DNA of 64,000 nt from contig JAAKBF010000033.1 in NCBI GenBank assembly GCA_012656075.1, positions 310,001 to 374,000 on the forward strand, read 5' to 3'. The DNA comes from Phytophthora hibernalis (taxonomy: Eukaryota > Oomycota > Peronosporomycetes > Peronosporales > Peronosporaceae). Position 1 is the first letter of the stretch. Every line of letters starts with the position of its first letter. This document shows positions 1-12,462 of this stretch, piece by piece. The notes beneath the pieces are model-generated. The model ran no database searches. It was not told the DNA's origin and saw only the letters and a list, made by a program, of their open reading frames with translations. The position numbers and the translations under genes were made by a program.

Positions 1-440
1 CCTACCGGTTACAGACCAGACTTCGGTAACGAGGTTACGCGGTTGCAGACTCTTGCTATGACTGAGTACTTCATCCTTGTTGAATACGTCTCCTGCATGA
101 TTCCATTGATGGTTGGAATCTATACAGCTATACTATCACGTCTACCAAACGCTGTCTACTGGCAACCTCTCAAGCTCTTGAACTCCAAGTATCACAAATT
201 AATGTGGCAATCTACGCGGTGGTTCAGATATTATCGATGGTGGTATTCGGGGAGATCTTACGATGGCGCCTGCAGTTCCCCATAATGCACCAGCTCGCCT
301 TTGTATTGAGACGGCTGTCGCCGACGTCCAGGCAAAACTTGCGATGTTTATTCCGTACTGCTTCTTCTTCTTCCTCGACGCATGTTTCCCTGGGTATCTT
401 TACCAAATGTCTTACCTTTTTATTGCTCGTGTCGTGAAGG
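1..440 (+). pseudogene. C-terminal part of a multi-membrane-spanning protein (family member A)
   Basis: The window opens inside a gene. The frame from about position 43 reads QTLAMTEYFILVEYVSCMI and then RLPNAVYW. After frame changes near 200 and 290 it reads HQLAFVLRR and AKLAMFIPYCFFFFL. The same blocks, in the same order, recur in the next gene (about 1960-2330), so this is the C-terminal portion of one of two tandem paralogues. The blocks are hydrophobic and look like membrane helices. I recognise this as a repeated oomycete membrane-protein family but can name no function. At least two frame changes break it, so it is either decayed or affected by base-call gaps. Confidence 0.55.
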
Positions 441-603
441 TGTGGATTTTAGTTTTCGATTCGCGTGGATTCATCAAAACTCGACGTTCCTGCGAGTCTA
501 TACGAGCTATGATCCGGAAAACCAAGCAGTTGAGGAACCCACCGGCTAAATTCAGCTAGAAAGAGAGTTTCATGATCTGGAGCTATATTCGACGAGTATC
601 TAT

Positions 604-2387
604 TTGAAGCGAGCCTTCAAGTCCAGCGGTGAGTGGCACCCTCGCTTTGAAGACCTCATGGCTGATGTCATTGTCCCAAGAGGGCGGCGCATCGCCAAGG
701 TGTGTGATCCCTTCTGCAGTATTTGGGAACGAGTGCAAGTCAGTCGTCACGGGGCCTACACCACCCGACGAGCGCGGGCGCTCGAACGCTACGTGTACTC
801 GAAATCGCTCACGCGCGTACTAGCAGTTTGCTTGTTGACGCCACTGCCCGTTCTGTCCTTCGTCTTGTTACAAGAACTGGTGCCGCTTGATCCTCCTGCA
901 GTTGGTTGGCAAGCAAACTACCGGTGGTTCATCCGATCTGCAGTCATCTTCATGGTGCTCACACTCGGCTACATTCAGCAGGGTCTCGTCTTCCTTGCCC
1001 CACTCAAGATTTCGTGGCGGCAAGCGCTGATTGTCACGTTTTCCACTACGACGGCGTATTTTGGGGTACTCGTGGCCATTAGCACTGCCTGGGTTTTTCA
1101 ATCCCTTTCGCCTGCGTGGTAACAACTGGGGCGTTCACTTCTCTTTTCTTTGGAGTTTTCGTTGCATTTATTGGATGGCAGACACTTACAACTACACCGC
1201 AGCTGTCAGCGCATGCACGAATACTGCAAGGTGTTCTCGTCGTGGAAGCGATCATCGTATTCGTATACCCAGCATCTAATGCTGCTTTCCGATTGCTCCA
1301 GGGGCTCAGCAGCTTGCATTCCTGTTGATTCTTTTTCTTTTGAAGGTGCTCATGCGTTTCGTTATGGCGTATGCTCTTCGTCGAGGGGAAGGAGGCGCAA
1401 CCATCTCAGAGCGCTGGAAGGCACGTTTACCTGAAGTCGTGGTATTCAGCACTGAATTATTTCACGTGTTATACTTGACTGCGTGCCTGCAAGGCAACCA
1501 CGTCACGATCTGGGCAACTGTCGGACTCTCGTTGTTTGATGCCTGTGGTTCTGTTATCAGCGTGCGCTATTTGCTGGGTCGTCCTTCTGTCATGCTGATC
1601 CCCGATCGATCAAGCGAAAAATAGGTCCGTCTCGACATTCCCTTGGCGCCGTTGTCCCTGTTTCAGTCTCCACGCTACCTTCTTCACCTGTTAGACTGCC
1701 AATCATAGATTCTACGACGTCTAACAGGTTTTCAAGTCGTCGGCGCTCCAGCGCGGTCACTCTTTCTACTAGTCGCCGCCTTTCCAATGCATTTACAGCA
1801 AGTGTTGGAAACCTCAAACTTGCCAGGCGGTCTAGCTCTGGGTTGTCAAAACATTCGAACGAATCTGCTCCCCGATCGACCACTCGTATTTCTTTTAGTA
1901 CAAATTGCCAGCCACTTTCTCAAGTCAGCACTCAAGAATTTTCTGCCCAGGTCGTGCGCCTCCAGACGTTATCGATGATTGAGTATTTTCTTCTGGTTGA
2001 ATACGTCAAGTGCATTATTCCAGCAATGTACGGCATATTTCAGGTTGTGGTAGCGCGCCTACCAAATGCGGTCTACTATCCATCGCTCGCAAACGCCACC
2101 CCGCTCGATCTCCACCGAGCGCAAACCAACATATTGGTATTTGTATCTCTCGAAATACTTTCTTTGGCAGCTTTCATGGTTTTACTCCATCGGCGTCTAC
2201 ATTTTCCGTGCTGCACCAACTGGCATTTGTTTTGGAGACGGCGGCAGATGATATCCAGGCAAAACTAGCAATGTTCATCCCGTACTGCTTTTTCTTCTTC
2301 CTCGAGCATAATGGTGCGTGGCTCTCTCGTACTCTTTCTCCAACTTTTGAAACACAGTCTAATAGCAGTCGTGCGAATATACTGTAG
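604..2387 (+). pseudogene. Multi-membrane-spanning protein (family member B), frame-broken
   Basis: Successive frames encode one hydrophobic protein: 604-1122 (about 172 residues, three or four likely membrane segments such as the one around LAVCLLTPLPVLSFVLLQEL), then 1116-1328, 1325-1624, 1843-2268 and 2190-2387. The C-terminal part matches member A block by block (QTLSMIEYFLLVEYVKCII, RLPNAVYY, AKLAMFIPYCFFFFLE). Adjacent pieces change frame at about 1120, 1326, 1630 and 2250; some of these may be introns. No ATG at the start can be defended. The last coding block crosses position 2265, which is the left edge of the 5.2-kb duplicated segment, so this locus is the donor side of that duplication. 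Function unknown. Confidence 0.5.
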
Positions 2388-2837
2388 GTGTGGATTACAG
2401 TTTTCAGTTTTCCTGGGTAGACAAATCGTGAAATCGCGAGTCCACCTTTTGAAGCGATTTAGTCGGATGAAAACGTGTTGTTTGAGCATGTAGCTTGAGA
2501 TCAATAAACGCTGATATCAAAGTGGAATCGTTGTAGGCAACTAAGTTTTCAGATCGGAACGACCAAGAAGGCTTACTTCAAGTTGCAACTTGTTCGTCAG
2601 GGATGGCCTTTGTTTTTGATGGGTACTTGAAGTACTATGGTAGATGGCGTTGAGTAGCTAGCACCATTTGAGGCGTCAACAATTTTCACAAAAGCAAATG
2701 TATTTAAAAGAAAAATCTCGAGTCCAAAACACTACACATGCACAGCTCGCACCCTACGATGACAGACGAAATTACTGGATCGCCTGTCATGCGTAGTTAG
2801 TTGCGAGCAACGATTGTCACTGCAAGATCCACTTTGC
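2388..2837. other. Intergenic region downstream of ABC transporter copy 1
   Basis: I see no coding region here. The sequence is shared with copy 2 (19794-20245) and is AT-rich, with poly-A/T runs near 2690-2715 where the two copies differ by two single-base indels. It probably contains the 3' ends of the convergent membrane-protein and transporter transcripts. Confidence 0.5.
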
Positions 2838-5800
2838 TTATCTCTTCAGGTGGCTCACGTATTTGAACGTTAAGTAAATGGCCACCTGCAGCACCACCCA
2901 GATCACCAACAACCCCGCCATGAAGTTGTACTTGTTGTCAGGACGGAAGTCGTACGTCTTCTCGATGTAGGCGGCCACCGTCATGTTCGTTGTCGTGTTG
3001 CCCGACGGCACCGAGATCACGTCTTGGTTGTCACCGAACTGCGCACCAACCAGCGCTGCAAGCGAGTAACTCGACGGCATCAGGTACGTGAACCACTTAT
3101 AGCCCGCCTTCATGGCCGTGCGCGGCAACAAGTAGCCCGAGAACAGGTTGAACAGGCACGACAAGGCACCCACAGCCACGTTCGCCACCTTCTCGTTCGG
3201 CATCAAAGCAGACATCCACTGCCCCACGTACGTACACGCTGACGTGTACAGATAGAACACGAACATGAAGAAAAGTAGTCACCCGCGTTCGAGCTCCAAC
3301 CCACCAGCCAGTACTCGATCGTCACGAAAAGCACTATCACGATGATCAAGTACGGCACCTCTGCGAACCACAGCGACAGACTGTACGGCAGTGGGCCGTA
3401 GTAGTTCGACATACGCTCGCGGTAGAACACAGCACGCTCGGCGCACGTCACCTCCAGAACAGTCATGAGGTTGATCACACCGATAAAGTCCATGCTGTTG
3501 TAGATGAGACCGATGTGCGAGTTGATCTTCTTCACACTGGCTGTAGATAGTTGGTAGAACGTGGTGCCGAAGATGATCGCGAATAACGGGAACAGGAACA
3601 TGCGCATGAAGTTGTACTGTGGGTTGCGCCAGTACGTGAGCTGCTGCTTCTTGGCAAGCTGGCCAAGCTGGTTGGTGAAGCCCGTCGCAATCGATGAGTA
3701 GTTCATCGTTGAATGGCGCACGAAGTCGTTCGAAACTTGCGCCAGCTGCAGCGTGCGATCGCGGTTGGACTGGTAGAGCTCACTGTTCTTGTACTCGATT
3801 GAGTAGTCCTTCACGTCACGACCGATACCAGCACCGATCACCTCCAGCATGTACGTGGCCGGGTTGTACTGCGGACGGATCTCCATCGTGCCAGGGATGG
3901 ACTCAAAGTACTCGAGCATCTTCACCGAGTCCACGCCCAAGTCACCGAAGTACGCCGTGTAGCCTCCCTTCTGCAGCAGTAGAAGACCGTCAAACAGCTC
4001 GAAGATCGAAATGCTGGGCTGGTGGATCGTGCACAGCACCGTACGGCCAGTACGCGCAATTGACTGGACTCCGCGCATCACGATCAATGCCGAACGCGCG
4101 TCCAAGCCGCTGGTCGGTTCATCCAAGAACAGAATGCTCGGGTTCGCCACCACTTCGACGCCGATCGTCACGCGCTTCTTCTGCTCCACGGACAGACGCC
4201 CCACCATCTCGCCAGCGATGGCCGACAGCTCCAGCAACTCTAACGTTTCGTTCACCAAGTTCATCCGCTCCTCCTCCGTAAACGTTGGAGGCAGACGCAG
4301 GTTCGCAGAGAACACCAATGCCTCGTAGATCGTCGCAGCCTCCGAGTGGATGTCCATCTGCTCGCAGTACGCCGTGATGCGGCTGAAGTTCGCCGGGTCC
4401 TTCGGCTCACCGTTCACGATAATGTCGCCCACGATGCGTCCTCCCGTCTTGCGACCGGCGATCACGTCCATCAACGTCGTCTTACCAGCACCTGTCGCGC
4501 CCATGAGTGCCACCATGCGGCCAGGTTCGAAGTGCGCCGTAATGCCACGAAGCAATTGTTTCTCCACACCGGAAGGCAGCGTCACGAAGTATTCCAAGTC
4601 CTTGATGCACAGGTTCGAGGGGGTGAACGGCAGACCGGCACCTCGGGCCTTTGTCTGCACGACATCACCAGCACCAGGCGTCTTAACTTCGACATACACA
4701 TTGTCCTCCTCAGGAGCGTTGTCCGTCATCGCCTTCACACTCACACCCTTGTACTTCTCGTAACGAATGAAGTGCAGTGCCAGACCGTTGAGCGTCGTGA
4801 AGAATAGGTAGTATGCCACTAAAATGCCGATACCGAACCAGACGTACTCGGTGCCCTCAGTGATCGAGAAACTGTCCAGGAACTTGGTGCTCTGCGCGGG
4901 GTGTACCGATCACTGGAGAACTCTGATAGCATGTTGCTGCGCAGGGCCCACGCCAGCGGGTTGAACCAGTACATCCAGATCCAGTAGCCCGGGATCAAGT
5001 CCGCCAGGATAATGTTGCCTGAGAACAGCAGGAAGAAGCTTACGGAGATACCCGCCAGTGCTTGGCCCACCGTGATACTCGGCGACAACGAGCTCAACAT
5101 CGTCATGTACGCGCCGATGGCATGCTGGAAGCACACAAGCACCAGGAAGAAAACTATGTACTTCTCGAACGTCCGCGTCAGCCCACTCATGAAGTAGAAG
5201 AAAGTGCCCAGGATGAACGATACCGACAGATTCACCGGAATCTGCACCACCGTCTCTGCAATGGCGTACGACATTGTGCGGAAGAAGTTGCGCGGACGCT
5301 GCTTGTAGAACACGCCACGGAGCTGGAAAGAGATCGTGATCTGCTGCCACGCCTGCCGCTGGAAAAGCGCGATACTGAAGAAGATCATGCGCAGGTAGTA
5401 CGTCGAGCTCACGTTGAAGTAGATCATACCGAGCACCAGACCCACGATAAGCGCCTCAAACAGTTTACCCCACAGCAACGGTGGGTCACGCAGCCAAATC
5501 AACTTCTGCCGGTGAAGCAGCAGCAGTGTGCTCGGCACGAACGCTAGACCAAACTCAGACTTCTGCTTCGAGCGCGCCAGGTTGGCCACGCTCTTGGCCT
5601 TCTGGAAATCCTCCGGGTTCTCGAACTGGTGCTCGTTGAACCCCTTGCTAATCGCGTCATGCGTCTTCTTGTAAATGTTCGACTGGCAGAAGAGATTGTT
5701 GAAGTCTTCGGAAGACACAGCAAGATCCTTCCTTGGCACCTTTCCATTGGAGTACCGGTGACCACGGCCCGAAGTCACCTCAATCAAAAAGTCGGCTGGA

Positions 5801-6987
5801 TCCACGCGAGGGGGCAGACGAAGCCGCGCTCATCGAAGTACTCAAGATTTCGGTCCTCGGACCATGGTACACCATGTGACCTTCGTTCACCATCAGGATA
5901 TCGTCGAACTGCTCCACAACCTCCGGCGTCGGCTGCAACAGCGCCACGATGACCGACCCGCCCAACGTCTTGCACCACGTCCGAAGCGCCTTGATGATGT
6001 CGAATGTCGCGGCACTATCCAGACCCGTTGAGATCTCGTCACACAGGAATAAGCTCTGGCCACCCACCAGCACCTCACCCACCGTCACACGCTTCCGCTC
6101 GCCACCGCTCACACCGCGCAGCAAAGCATTGCCCACCACCGTGTCGGCACAGCTCTCCAGACCCAAGATCTGCAAGAGCAGCTCCGTTCGCAGTGCTGCG
6201 ATGTCGCGCATCTCTTCGGGTTGGTCCTCCGGACGGCCGTTCACACACATGTCCGCGAACTTGAACGTCTCACGCACCGTAAGTGTCGGGATGTGGTTGT
6301 CCGTCTGGTCTACCAGACCAACGAGCTTTACCAGGTCGATCTCCTCGCCCTTGAGATCCGAGTACAGGATTTCTCCGCCAATCTCTGTGCTATCATTGTC
6401 TTGCAGCTTGCCGGCCAGCGCCTTGAGGAACGTCGACTTGCCGGCGCCGGGGTTGGCCAGGATCAACGTCATGGAACCCGGTTTGATGATGCCGCTCATC
6501 GGATGCAGCGCCTGCTTGGTGGCCATGGGGACCTTCTGCCACGGCGTGAAGATCTGTGCCAGGTGCGACCCCACTGTGCCGTATGCACCAGCTTGCGCCG
6601 GCACTTGCACCGAGAAGGACAGGTTCTCGAAGCGCACCTCGGGCGTCGGTAGCTGGAGGTTGATCTTGCGTGACAAGTGGTTGTACTTGTTGTAGAACCG
6701 CTCGAGGCCGCCGTTGAGCATCGTCTCGAGGTTCTCCGCTCGCAGTGTGCTGTACCGACTCGTCATGGTGTCACCACCACGGTTCGAGTACGGGTCTTGC
6801 AAACTGCGAAAGTTGAGCGATCGGTACACGCCGGAACCTCTTCGCCCGCGTCGTTGGCCTCTGGCTGTAGTAGACTCATCTTGGACTTGGATTCCGTGGG
6901 GATGATCGATTCAGGCAGAAGTCTCTCGGCGGGTGTCTCGTTCAGCTGGGGTGGTTGACCGAACGGGTGCGGGGTGGTCCTCGGCAA
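2838..6987 (-). CDS. PDR-type ABC transporter (ABCG full transporter), copy 1, frame-broken
   Basis: This encodes a full-size pleiotropic-drug-resistance transporter of about 1,380 residues that would export lipophilic compounds across the plasma membrane. The order is NBD-TMD-NBD-TMD. The first NBD has Walker A (NPGAGKSTFLKALAG), signature VSGGERKRVTVGE and Walker B (LFLCDEISTGLD). The second has GATGAGKTTLMDVIAG, LSVEQKKRVTIG and ILFLDEPTSGLD. Each membrane half shows several hydrophobic helices. The frame breaks at about 6833 (missing G), 5840 (missing C), 5815 (GGGGG run, shared with copy 2), 4898 (missing G) and 3267 (missing A). All except 5815 are intact in copy 2. At 3140 this copy is correct and copy 2 is broken. 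Start ATG is at 6987 with an in-frame alternative about 36 codons in. Because the lesions differ between near-identical copies, I suspect base-call errors more than true decay. Confidence 0.9.
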
Positions 6988-7588
6988 GCCGAGGTAGATC
7001 CAGGAATGAAGACTGGAGAGCTGCAGCGCAAGAGGTGAGCGACCAGGTGCATATGTCCGCCACGCAGAGTCGAAGACAAACGAATCCGAGCAGTTCTATC
7101 CCACCAGTCTCGATTCATGTATGTACGAGACGGAAGGACGAGCATGCCGTATGGAGGCCTCAGATGTATAGGCTTTTGGTCTCCGAAGCCTCGGTTCCAC
7201 TAAAGATAATCAATCTTGTCGTGGGCGGACGACAATTTTGTGCATGCGTCTTATGTTACCAGCTGTGTCAGGATATCATAGCGGCAACGCTTGAGGTGGG
7301 CAGGACCAACGTATCCGATGGCTTTGTCTTGGCTACGAGTCACACGTGCTGTGGCAGGCTCCGCCATTGAATTCGTCACCCGGGTATTGTACGAAAAGAT
7401 GACTTCATTTTTTACTGTGTGTAAATTTTAAACTAAAGTGTTTGAACTAAAAAGTAAAAATGTGTCAAAATCTTTAAAAAACATTTCGACACTGCTTTAT
7501 CAATTTAATTTAAAATGTTGAAAAAGTAAACATTAGAAAGCGAGCAATTGTTCGACTCCTCTTATTGCAGCAAGCTCTGAAAATCCAT
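6988..7588. other. Upstream region of ABC transporter copy 1
   Basis: No gene is visible. The part up to 7498 is duplicated at 24399-24910 and must include the transporter's promoter. The part from 7499 to 7588 is unique to copy 1, AT-rich, and ends at the Copia target-site duplication. Confidence 0.5.
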
Positions 7589-7593
7589 CCACA
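7589..7593. repeat. Target-site duplication of the Copia element, left (CCACA)
   Basis: CCACA lies directly before the first base of the 5' LTR (TGTTAG...). The same five bases directly follow the last base of the 3' LTR at 42957-42961. Five base pairs is the usual Copia duplication length. Confidence 0.85.
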
Positions 7594-7780
7594 TGTTAGA
7601 ACTGCGCCTGTAATCCAGGCGTAACTCGCGCGTAACCGCGGTACAGTCACCGGTTTCGGCAGCCACTCTCCGGATGGTGAGCTCGGGACCACACGAATGG
7701 CTGCAGACAGGGAGCAGGTAAGGCGTTAGTTAGCGTCGTCCTCACTTCTCAATATACAACGGTATCCTCAACAACTTACA
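7594..7780 (+). mobile_element. 5' LTR of a Copia retrotransposon
   Basis: The LTR is 187 bp. It begins TGTTAG and ends CTTACA, giving the canonical TG...CA termini, and is preceded by the CCACA target duplication. Positions 7636-7780 match 42822-42956 (the 3' LTR) with a few substitutions and about 10 bases missing from the 3' copy. The base after the LTR starts a probable tRNA primer-binding site (GGTTATGAGGCC at 7781). Confidence 0.85.
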
Positions 7781-7891
7781 GGTTATGAGGCCAACGGTTT
7801 ACACCGTCGCCGGGACGAAGCTCACGGAACTCCGGAAGCCAAGGTCGACCACGAAGAGGACGGCGGTCTGTACGGAGACGTTGATGAAGTC

Positions 7892-9711
7892 ATGGGGCTG
7901 ACCAAGCCGCAGGAGAAGATGCTGGACCTTCTCACAGGCCTTGCTGAACGCATGGAGCGCCTGGAGGCGTCGCAGCAGCGACAGGAAGAGAAGGAGCGGT
8001 TATCGGGACGCGAGTCAAGCGTCTTCGAGTCAGCAATCGGGCTCGGAAGAGCCATGGACCGGCACGCGTTGGAGCAGACGCCGCCACCACGGAACCCGCC
8101 ATTATCCCCAGCCACGTACTTTGGTGTGAAGCAGCGTGGGTATGGGTTTGAGAACGCAGCCGCGAACGTGGAGATGGCCCAAGCGCCGCAGCCAGCGCTG
8201 CCACAGCACTACGTGCCACCTCGCGCGTACCAGCAACCTACCCAACCACCCATCTTGCCGCAAGGGATGCAGGCGCCAGTCAACAGCTTCTCTCGCGTAC
8301 CAGATACGCGTCAGCGTAAGCTGGGGATTCGCCACTTTGACGGAAAGGAGCTCTACCAGGGTGGTTCCTGCCATGGGGCAAGAGGTTCGTGCGAGAGATC
8401 CAGTTCGCGGGTAGACATCCTCGGACACCACCTCACCGGCATGGCTGAGAGATATTAGAATCAGTAGGTGGGGAGAGCACCCGACACACGCAATGCATCG
8501 TCTGCTGCACACCTTCGCAACGAAGATCACGCCGGCGCAGAGCATGAAGATGTTCACGTCCCAGAAGAACGCTAAGCGTAGCTGGACTGAGCATTGGTGA
8601 CGGTCAGTGAAGCGTGTGGAGGCGCCGACAACTTGGTGCTAGACAACATAGTACACTACGCGGATCCTGCAATGAGGGTGTCGATACTGTCGCGACTGAA
8701 CCTCGGGCGCACGGACTACCTCCGTCAGGCAGAGGAGCTGGCGCATTTCGCGCAGTCAACGGAGATCGAGCTTCAAGGAAAACAACTCGGGTGTGACGTC
8801 GTGAGCGACGTACATGAGGGCGCGTGGACACTCGCAAGTGTTTCAAGTGTGGCAAGCAAGGCCACTTGAAGGCAGCGTGCCCGGGAAAGAAGACAGAATG
8901 GAGTCAGGGCGGATAAGCGGATTACGTGCTTACGGTGGACTGGATAAGCGGCTGTGGATCCTGGACAACGGCTCTAGTCGTCATCTCGTGAACGACGCGA
9001 GTCTGCTGAAAGACCCAGAGGACTTCGAGAGTCAGTGCGTCGCCGCGGACGGAGGAGCACTGAGGGTGACCAAGCGTGGCTGCGTGATGCTGGAAACCAC
9101 CGCTGTGGGGAAACGGAACAAGGTGCGACTGCTCAACGTGTAGTACGCGGAGAACCTTGAGAGGAATATCATCTCCTATGGACAATTGGAGAAGAAGGGG
9201 TTTAAGAAGAGAATCGGGGCCCACATCGCGTGATAGTTGCGATGACTGGAGGGCCAGCGGTGTTCGACGTGCAGAGGCGCAACAACGTGCTGGTGGTTCG
9301 TGCAGACGGCTGCGGCAGCATTAGGAACGCAGAAGACATGCTGATGTATGTTCTGGCGGACAGCCAGGCGGAGGTCGGGCCAGACGTGCAAACCGGCACG
9401 CTCACGCACTTCCACCGCAGGCTCGGGCACCTCAACTACGATACTATCCTGAAAATGGCTAGGGGCCCAGCTTCTGGGATCTCGCTGACGGACGAGAAGC
9501 GTGCAAACTGCTTGGCCTGTGTGCAAGGCAAGCAGACCATGAACAAACAGTCGTCGAAGGACACTGGCGACAACTCGCCCATCCACGTCATCGGGGGCGT
9601 CATCTGCTCAGACCTGAAAGGGCCCATGACGGCAAGGGACCGACTAGGCAATAGGTACATGGTGAGCTTCATAGACCATCGTACGAACTACTGCAGGGTC
9701 TTCTTGACTGC
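7892..9711 (+). pseudogene. Copia gag-protease-integrase, 5' half
   Basis: The Gag part (7892-8370) has an N-terminal coiled coil and a proline-rich middle. After frame changes comes a CCHC zinc knuckle (CFKCGKQGHLKAAC) near 8840-8885. The protease segment near 8945-9000 reads LDNGSSRHLVND, with DNG at the active-site triad position. The integrase zinc domain (HRRLGHLNY ... CLACVQGK) lies near 9410-9535, followed by the start of the catalytic core (NRYMVSFIDHRTNYCRVFL). The frame stops abruptly at 9711, and the next integrase codons are found on the opposite strand from 25352 downward. Frameshifts near 8370 and 8810 and a stop near 9142 show a defective element. Confidence 0.88.
9709..9711. 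other. Left inversion breakpoint
   Basis: To the left is Copia integrase on the plus strand. To the right is the viral fibre gene on the minus strand. The trinucleotide TGC here is the reverse complement of GCA at 25350-25352, the right breakpoint. Rejoining across the two points restores both genes. Confidence 0.85.
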
Positions 9712-12356
9712 TTTGCCATCTACATTTTGTTTAGAATGAAAGTAGCTATTGCTTCATATTTGACCATTTACATGTAAATCAGCTTCAGGGCTCCATGAAC
9801 TTGCTGACAGGTTAATACCAACTCTACCAGACGAATTGATATGCATGATGCTACTATTACCACATCCAATCTTAACTGGATCTGCCGTAATAGTGCCTAT
9901 CCAGAGTCCATTTCCGCTGCTTGTACCAGAAGTCGCATCTTCAATCTGAATTTCAGCCCGTATCGGTGTTGTTGCATTATCGTTAGCAAAGGCCATTATT
10001 CGCTGCCATGCACCAGCTAAATACGAACCAGATCCAATAATATGGACACTACCTGTAGGTGCGCTCGTGCCTATGCCTCTCCTCCTACCTGTTTCACTAC
10101 TAAGCGGTTTGTCATAGGGCTTAGGATATTCGAAGAAGATCTTGTTTGGATAGCAAAGTCAGCCATCGCGTATTGAATACTTGTAGCCGTTCTCGTAGCT
10201 ACAAGAGCAACTGAGGGTGTATATGTATTGAGAGCGCTATCATCTGTAGAGAAAGCGATTGCCGATGTTGCTCCAGAAGTTGCGCTTGAGTTCAGAATTA
10301 ATGTCTGATACTCACTCGTACGTGAAGTTGAAGGTATGGCTGTTCCAGATGCAGTTAAACACTGAGTGTTTGTAATCGATATCAGATTAGTTGCTGTAAG
10401 ACTGACAATACCAGTTGTTATCGCTGACGATGCATTTAGAACAAGAGCCTTTGAGGCCTGTCCTACCCCAGTCGCTGTTATAGCAAGATAGTTAAGCTCA
10501 GCTGTTGATGCAGTACAGCCACTTAGGATGTTGAGTTCAATAGCGATTGAGCTGACGGTAGTGCCTCGTAGTTGAAGAGTAGTTGGATTGATGTTGAGAG
10601 TAGTTGCGCTCATCGTCTGAGTACCGGATTTGGTTATCGTATCACAAGTTAGCGTTGGTGTAGAAGCACTGGTAGATGCAGTTAGAGTGCCTGTGCAACT
10701 AATATTCCTAAGAGACCCAATATCTTTGTTAAAGTCGACAACCAATGCCTTTTGAGCTACGCAACCACCTTCTAAGACGCCAATGTAATAAGAATTGTGT
10801 AAGTTGTCATACAGTGAGGTCGATGAATTCCAAAATTTGAGATTAGGCGTAAAGATACCTGTTCCACCGGTATTCAATGTTAAATTGGATAATACACCTA
10901 CCGATGTAATATTCGTTTGCGCCGCCGTAGATAACGAACCAGAGAGCGTAGCAGCCGAAAAGGCCCGCTAAGCATCATATTCGCCAATCCGGCAGTGATT
11001 GAACTCGATGAATTCAGTACAAGAGCATGGCTAGCTTCGGCTATGCCAAGAGTTGTTAGCTTGACTCGATCGACTAATGAATGTCGTATGCAGTACCACC
11101 CAGTCTGTAAGTACCAGAGATATCAACATCGCCAAAAACAGTAATAGTGCCGGATGTGATTCTCAACATCTCAGCACCTGTAGTAGCTGTATTCCCGTAC
11201 CTCCCATACCTGTCCAAAACGAGTGCTGAGTCCCTGAGTGGTATTGTAGATTATTAGTTTTAATACCGAAACCTCTAAAGAGGCCTGATGCTGCTCTATC
11301 GTTATAGATTGCGATTACTCGAGAATCATCGGTTGGTGCGTTGAATTCTAATTGACATAGAGGACCTGCATTTCGTATACCAACACAGTTTGTGGAAGAG
11401 ACTGTAAGTGTGCCTGAATATTCATAGGTCCCAAGTTGTAGTGTCGTGCTGGCTCCATTGATAGCATATGTTATTTTGCCGTGAGCGAAGTCGCTCTTTC
11501 CGATCAGGTAGCTAACTACATTTCCAGCACCCAAATTCGGAACATAGGTTTTCATCATGGAACCTCCTGTGGTTGCTGTCGATGTGTTCGATAATGTTCC
11601 AGCGAATAGGCTATCCTTCTCAACATAGATACCACCCATAACCTGTAGCGCTCCTGTGGTAGATGAAGTAGAAGCTTCTGTATTAGTTAGAATTAATCGA
11701 GCAGAGGCATCGAAGCTATTAATAGCAACGCCATTAACTGTGAGCGCCCCGGTAATGTCTAAACCAGTAAGCGTTCCGAGCGATGTGATATTACCCTGAG
11801 CAGCAGTTTGTAGCGTGCCAGTGATAGATGTTGCTGATATCGACGATAAACCAGATAACGATCGACTTGCCCCGCTAAATGTAAGATTACCAGCAATGCT
11901 TAATCCAGTTAGAGTTCCAACTGATGTTATATTCGATTGGCTTGCAGTTTGAAGAGTGCCAAATATTGAAGTCGCTGTCAGCGATGTGATCGTACCGATC
12001 TCACCAGATGCTCCCCGCACGAGTGCCTTATTGTTTGCTGCCGTTCCAGGTGTGATGCCCACGACGTAAGCTGGAGCAGATGAAATGCTGGAACCGTTCA
12101 CAGTCAGACTGGTACACGATAATGCTCCAATTCCACTGATATCATTATTAGTACCTGGAATGAGGGCTACACCTTGTGTTGCTGTCCCTGGAGTAATTCC
12201 TGTTATATACGTCAAGCGATAATCATTCATATCAAGATAAAGTGTCTGAGCATAGTCGTAGGTTAGATATCCACTGGCATCCAACGTTAGATAGAAAGCA
12301 GGATTATAGATAGGCGACGAAAATATTGGTTGGGGATAAGAGAAACCTGAACTCAT
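9712..12356 (-). CDS. Virion fibre protein, N-terminal and central parts (Maverick-like virus)
   Basis: The start ATG at 12356 opens about 400 codons, and the frame continues with shifts near 11163, 10877, 10071 and 9997. The protein is rich in Ser, Thr, Ala, Leu and Ile. It contains repeated beta-helix-like units of the type GTLQTASQSNITSVGTLTGL, about 30 residues apart, as in phage and giant-virus tail fibres. The C-terminal part here (SSGRVGINLS ... EADLHVNGQI) is the usual lead-in to an intramolecular chaperone. That chaperone (peptidase S74) is encoded on the plus strand from 25350, across the inversion. The intact protein would be about 1,000 residues and should form trimeric host-attachment fibres; that role is inferred from the family. 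The gene is divergent from the ATPase gene across a 106-bp gap. Confidence 0.75.
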
Positions 12357-12462
12357 AGTTGTTTTTGTCTCGAGCTAAATAGATCGAGTGATTAAAGACA
12401 CGATCATGAGCGGTATTCCAAACTATGGCGCTTCGTTGCCATAAAAGTTCAAGTCTGCTGGT
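12357..12462. promoter_or_regulatory. Intergenic region between divergent fibre and ATPase genes
   Basis: These 106 bp separate the fibre start (minus) from the ATPase start (plus), so promoters for both must lie here. I see no clear consensus motif. Confidence 0.35.

Larger units (their letters stand above)
2265..7498. repeat. 5.2-kb segmental duplication, copy 1 (donor copy)
   Basis: This block matches 19671-24910 in the same orientation. I count about eight substitutions and eight single-base indels, so identity is above 99.5%. The left edge lies inside the membrane-protein gene, which continues to the left here but not at copy 2, so copy 1 is the original. The right edge lies in AT-rich sequence after ACTGCTTT. 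The block carries the whole PDR transporter gene plus 0.5 kb on each side. Confidence 0.93.

Noticed and set aside
3694..4807. Long plus-strand open frames opposite the ABC transporter (and their twins at 21102-22215)
   Set aside because: They are antisense to conserved NBD and membrane domains, have Ser/Pro/Arg-rich composition and no motifs of their own.
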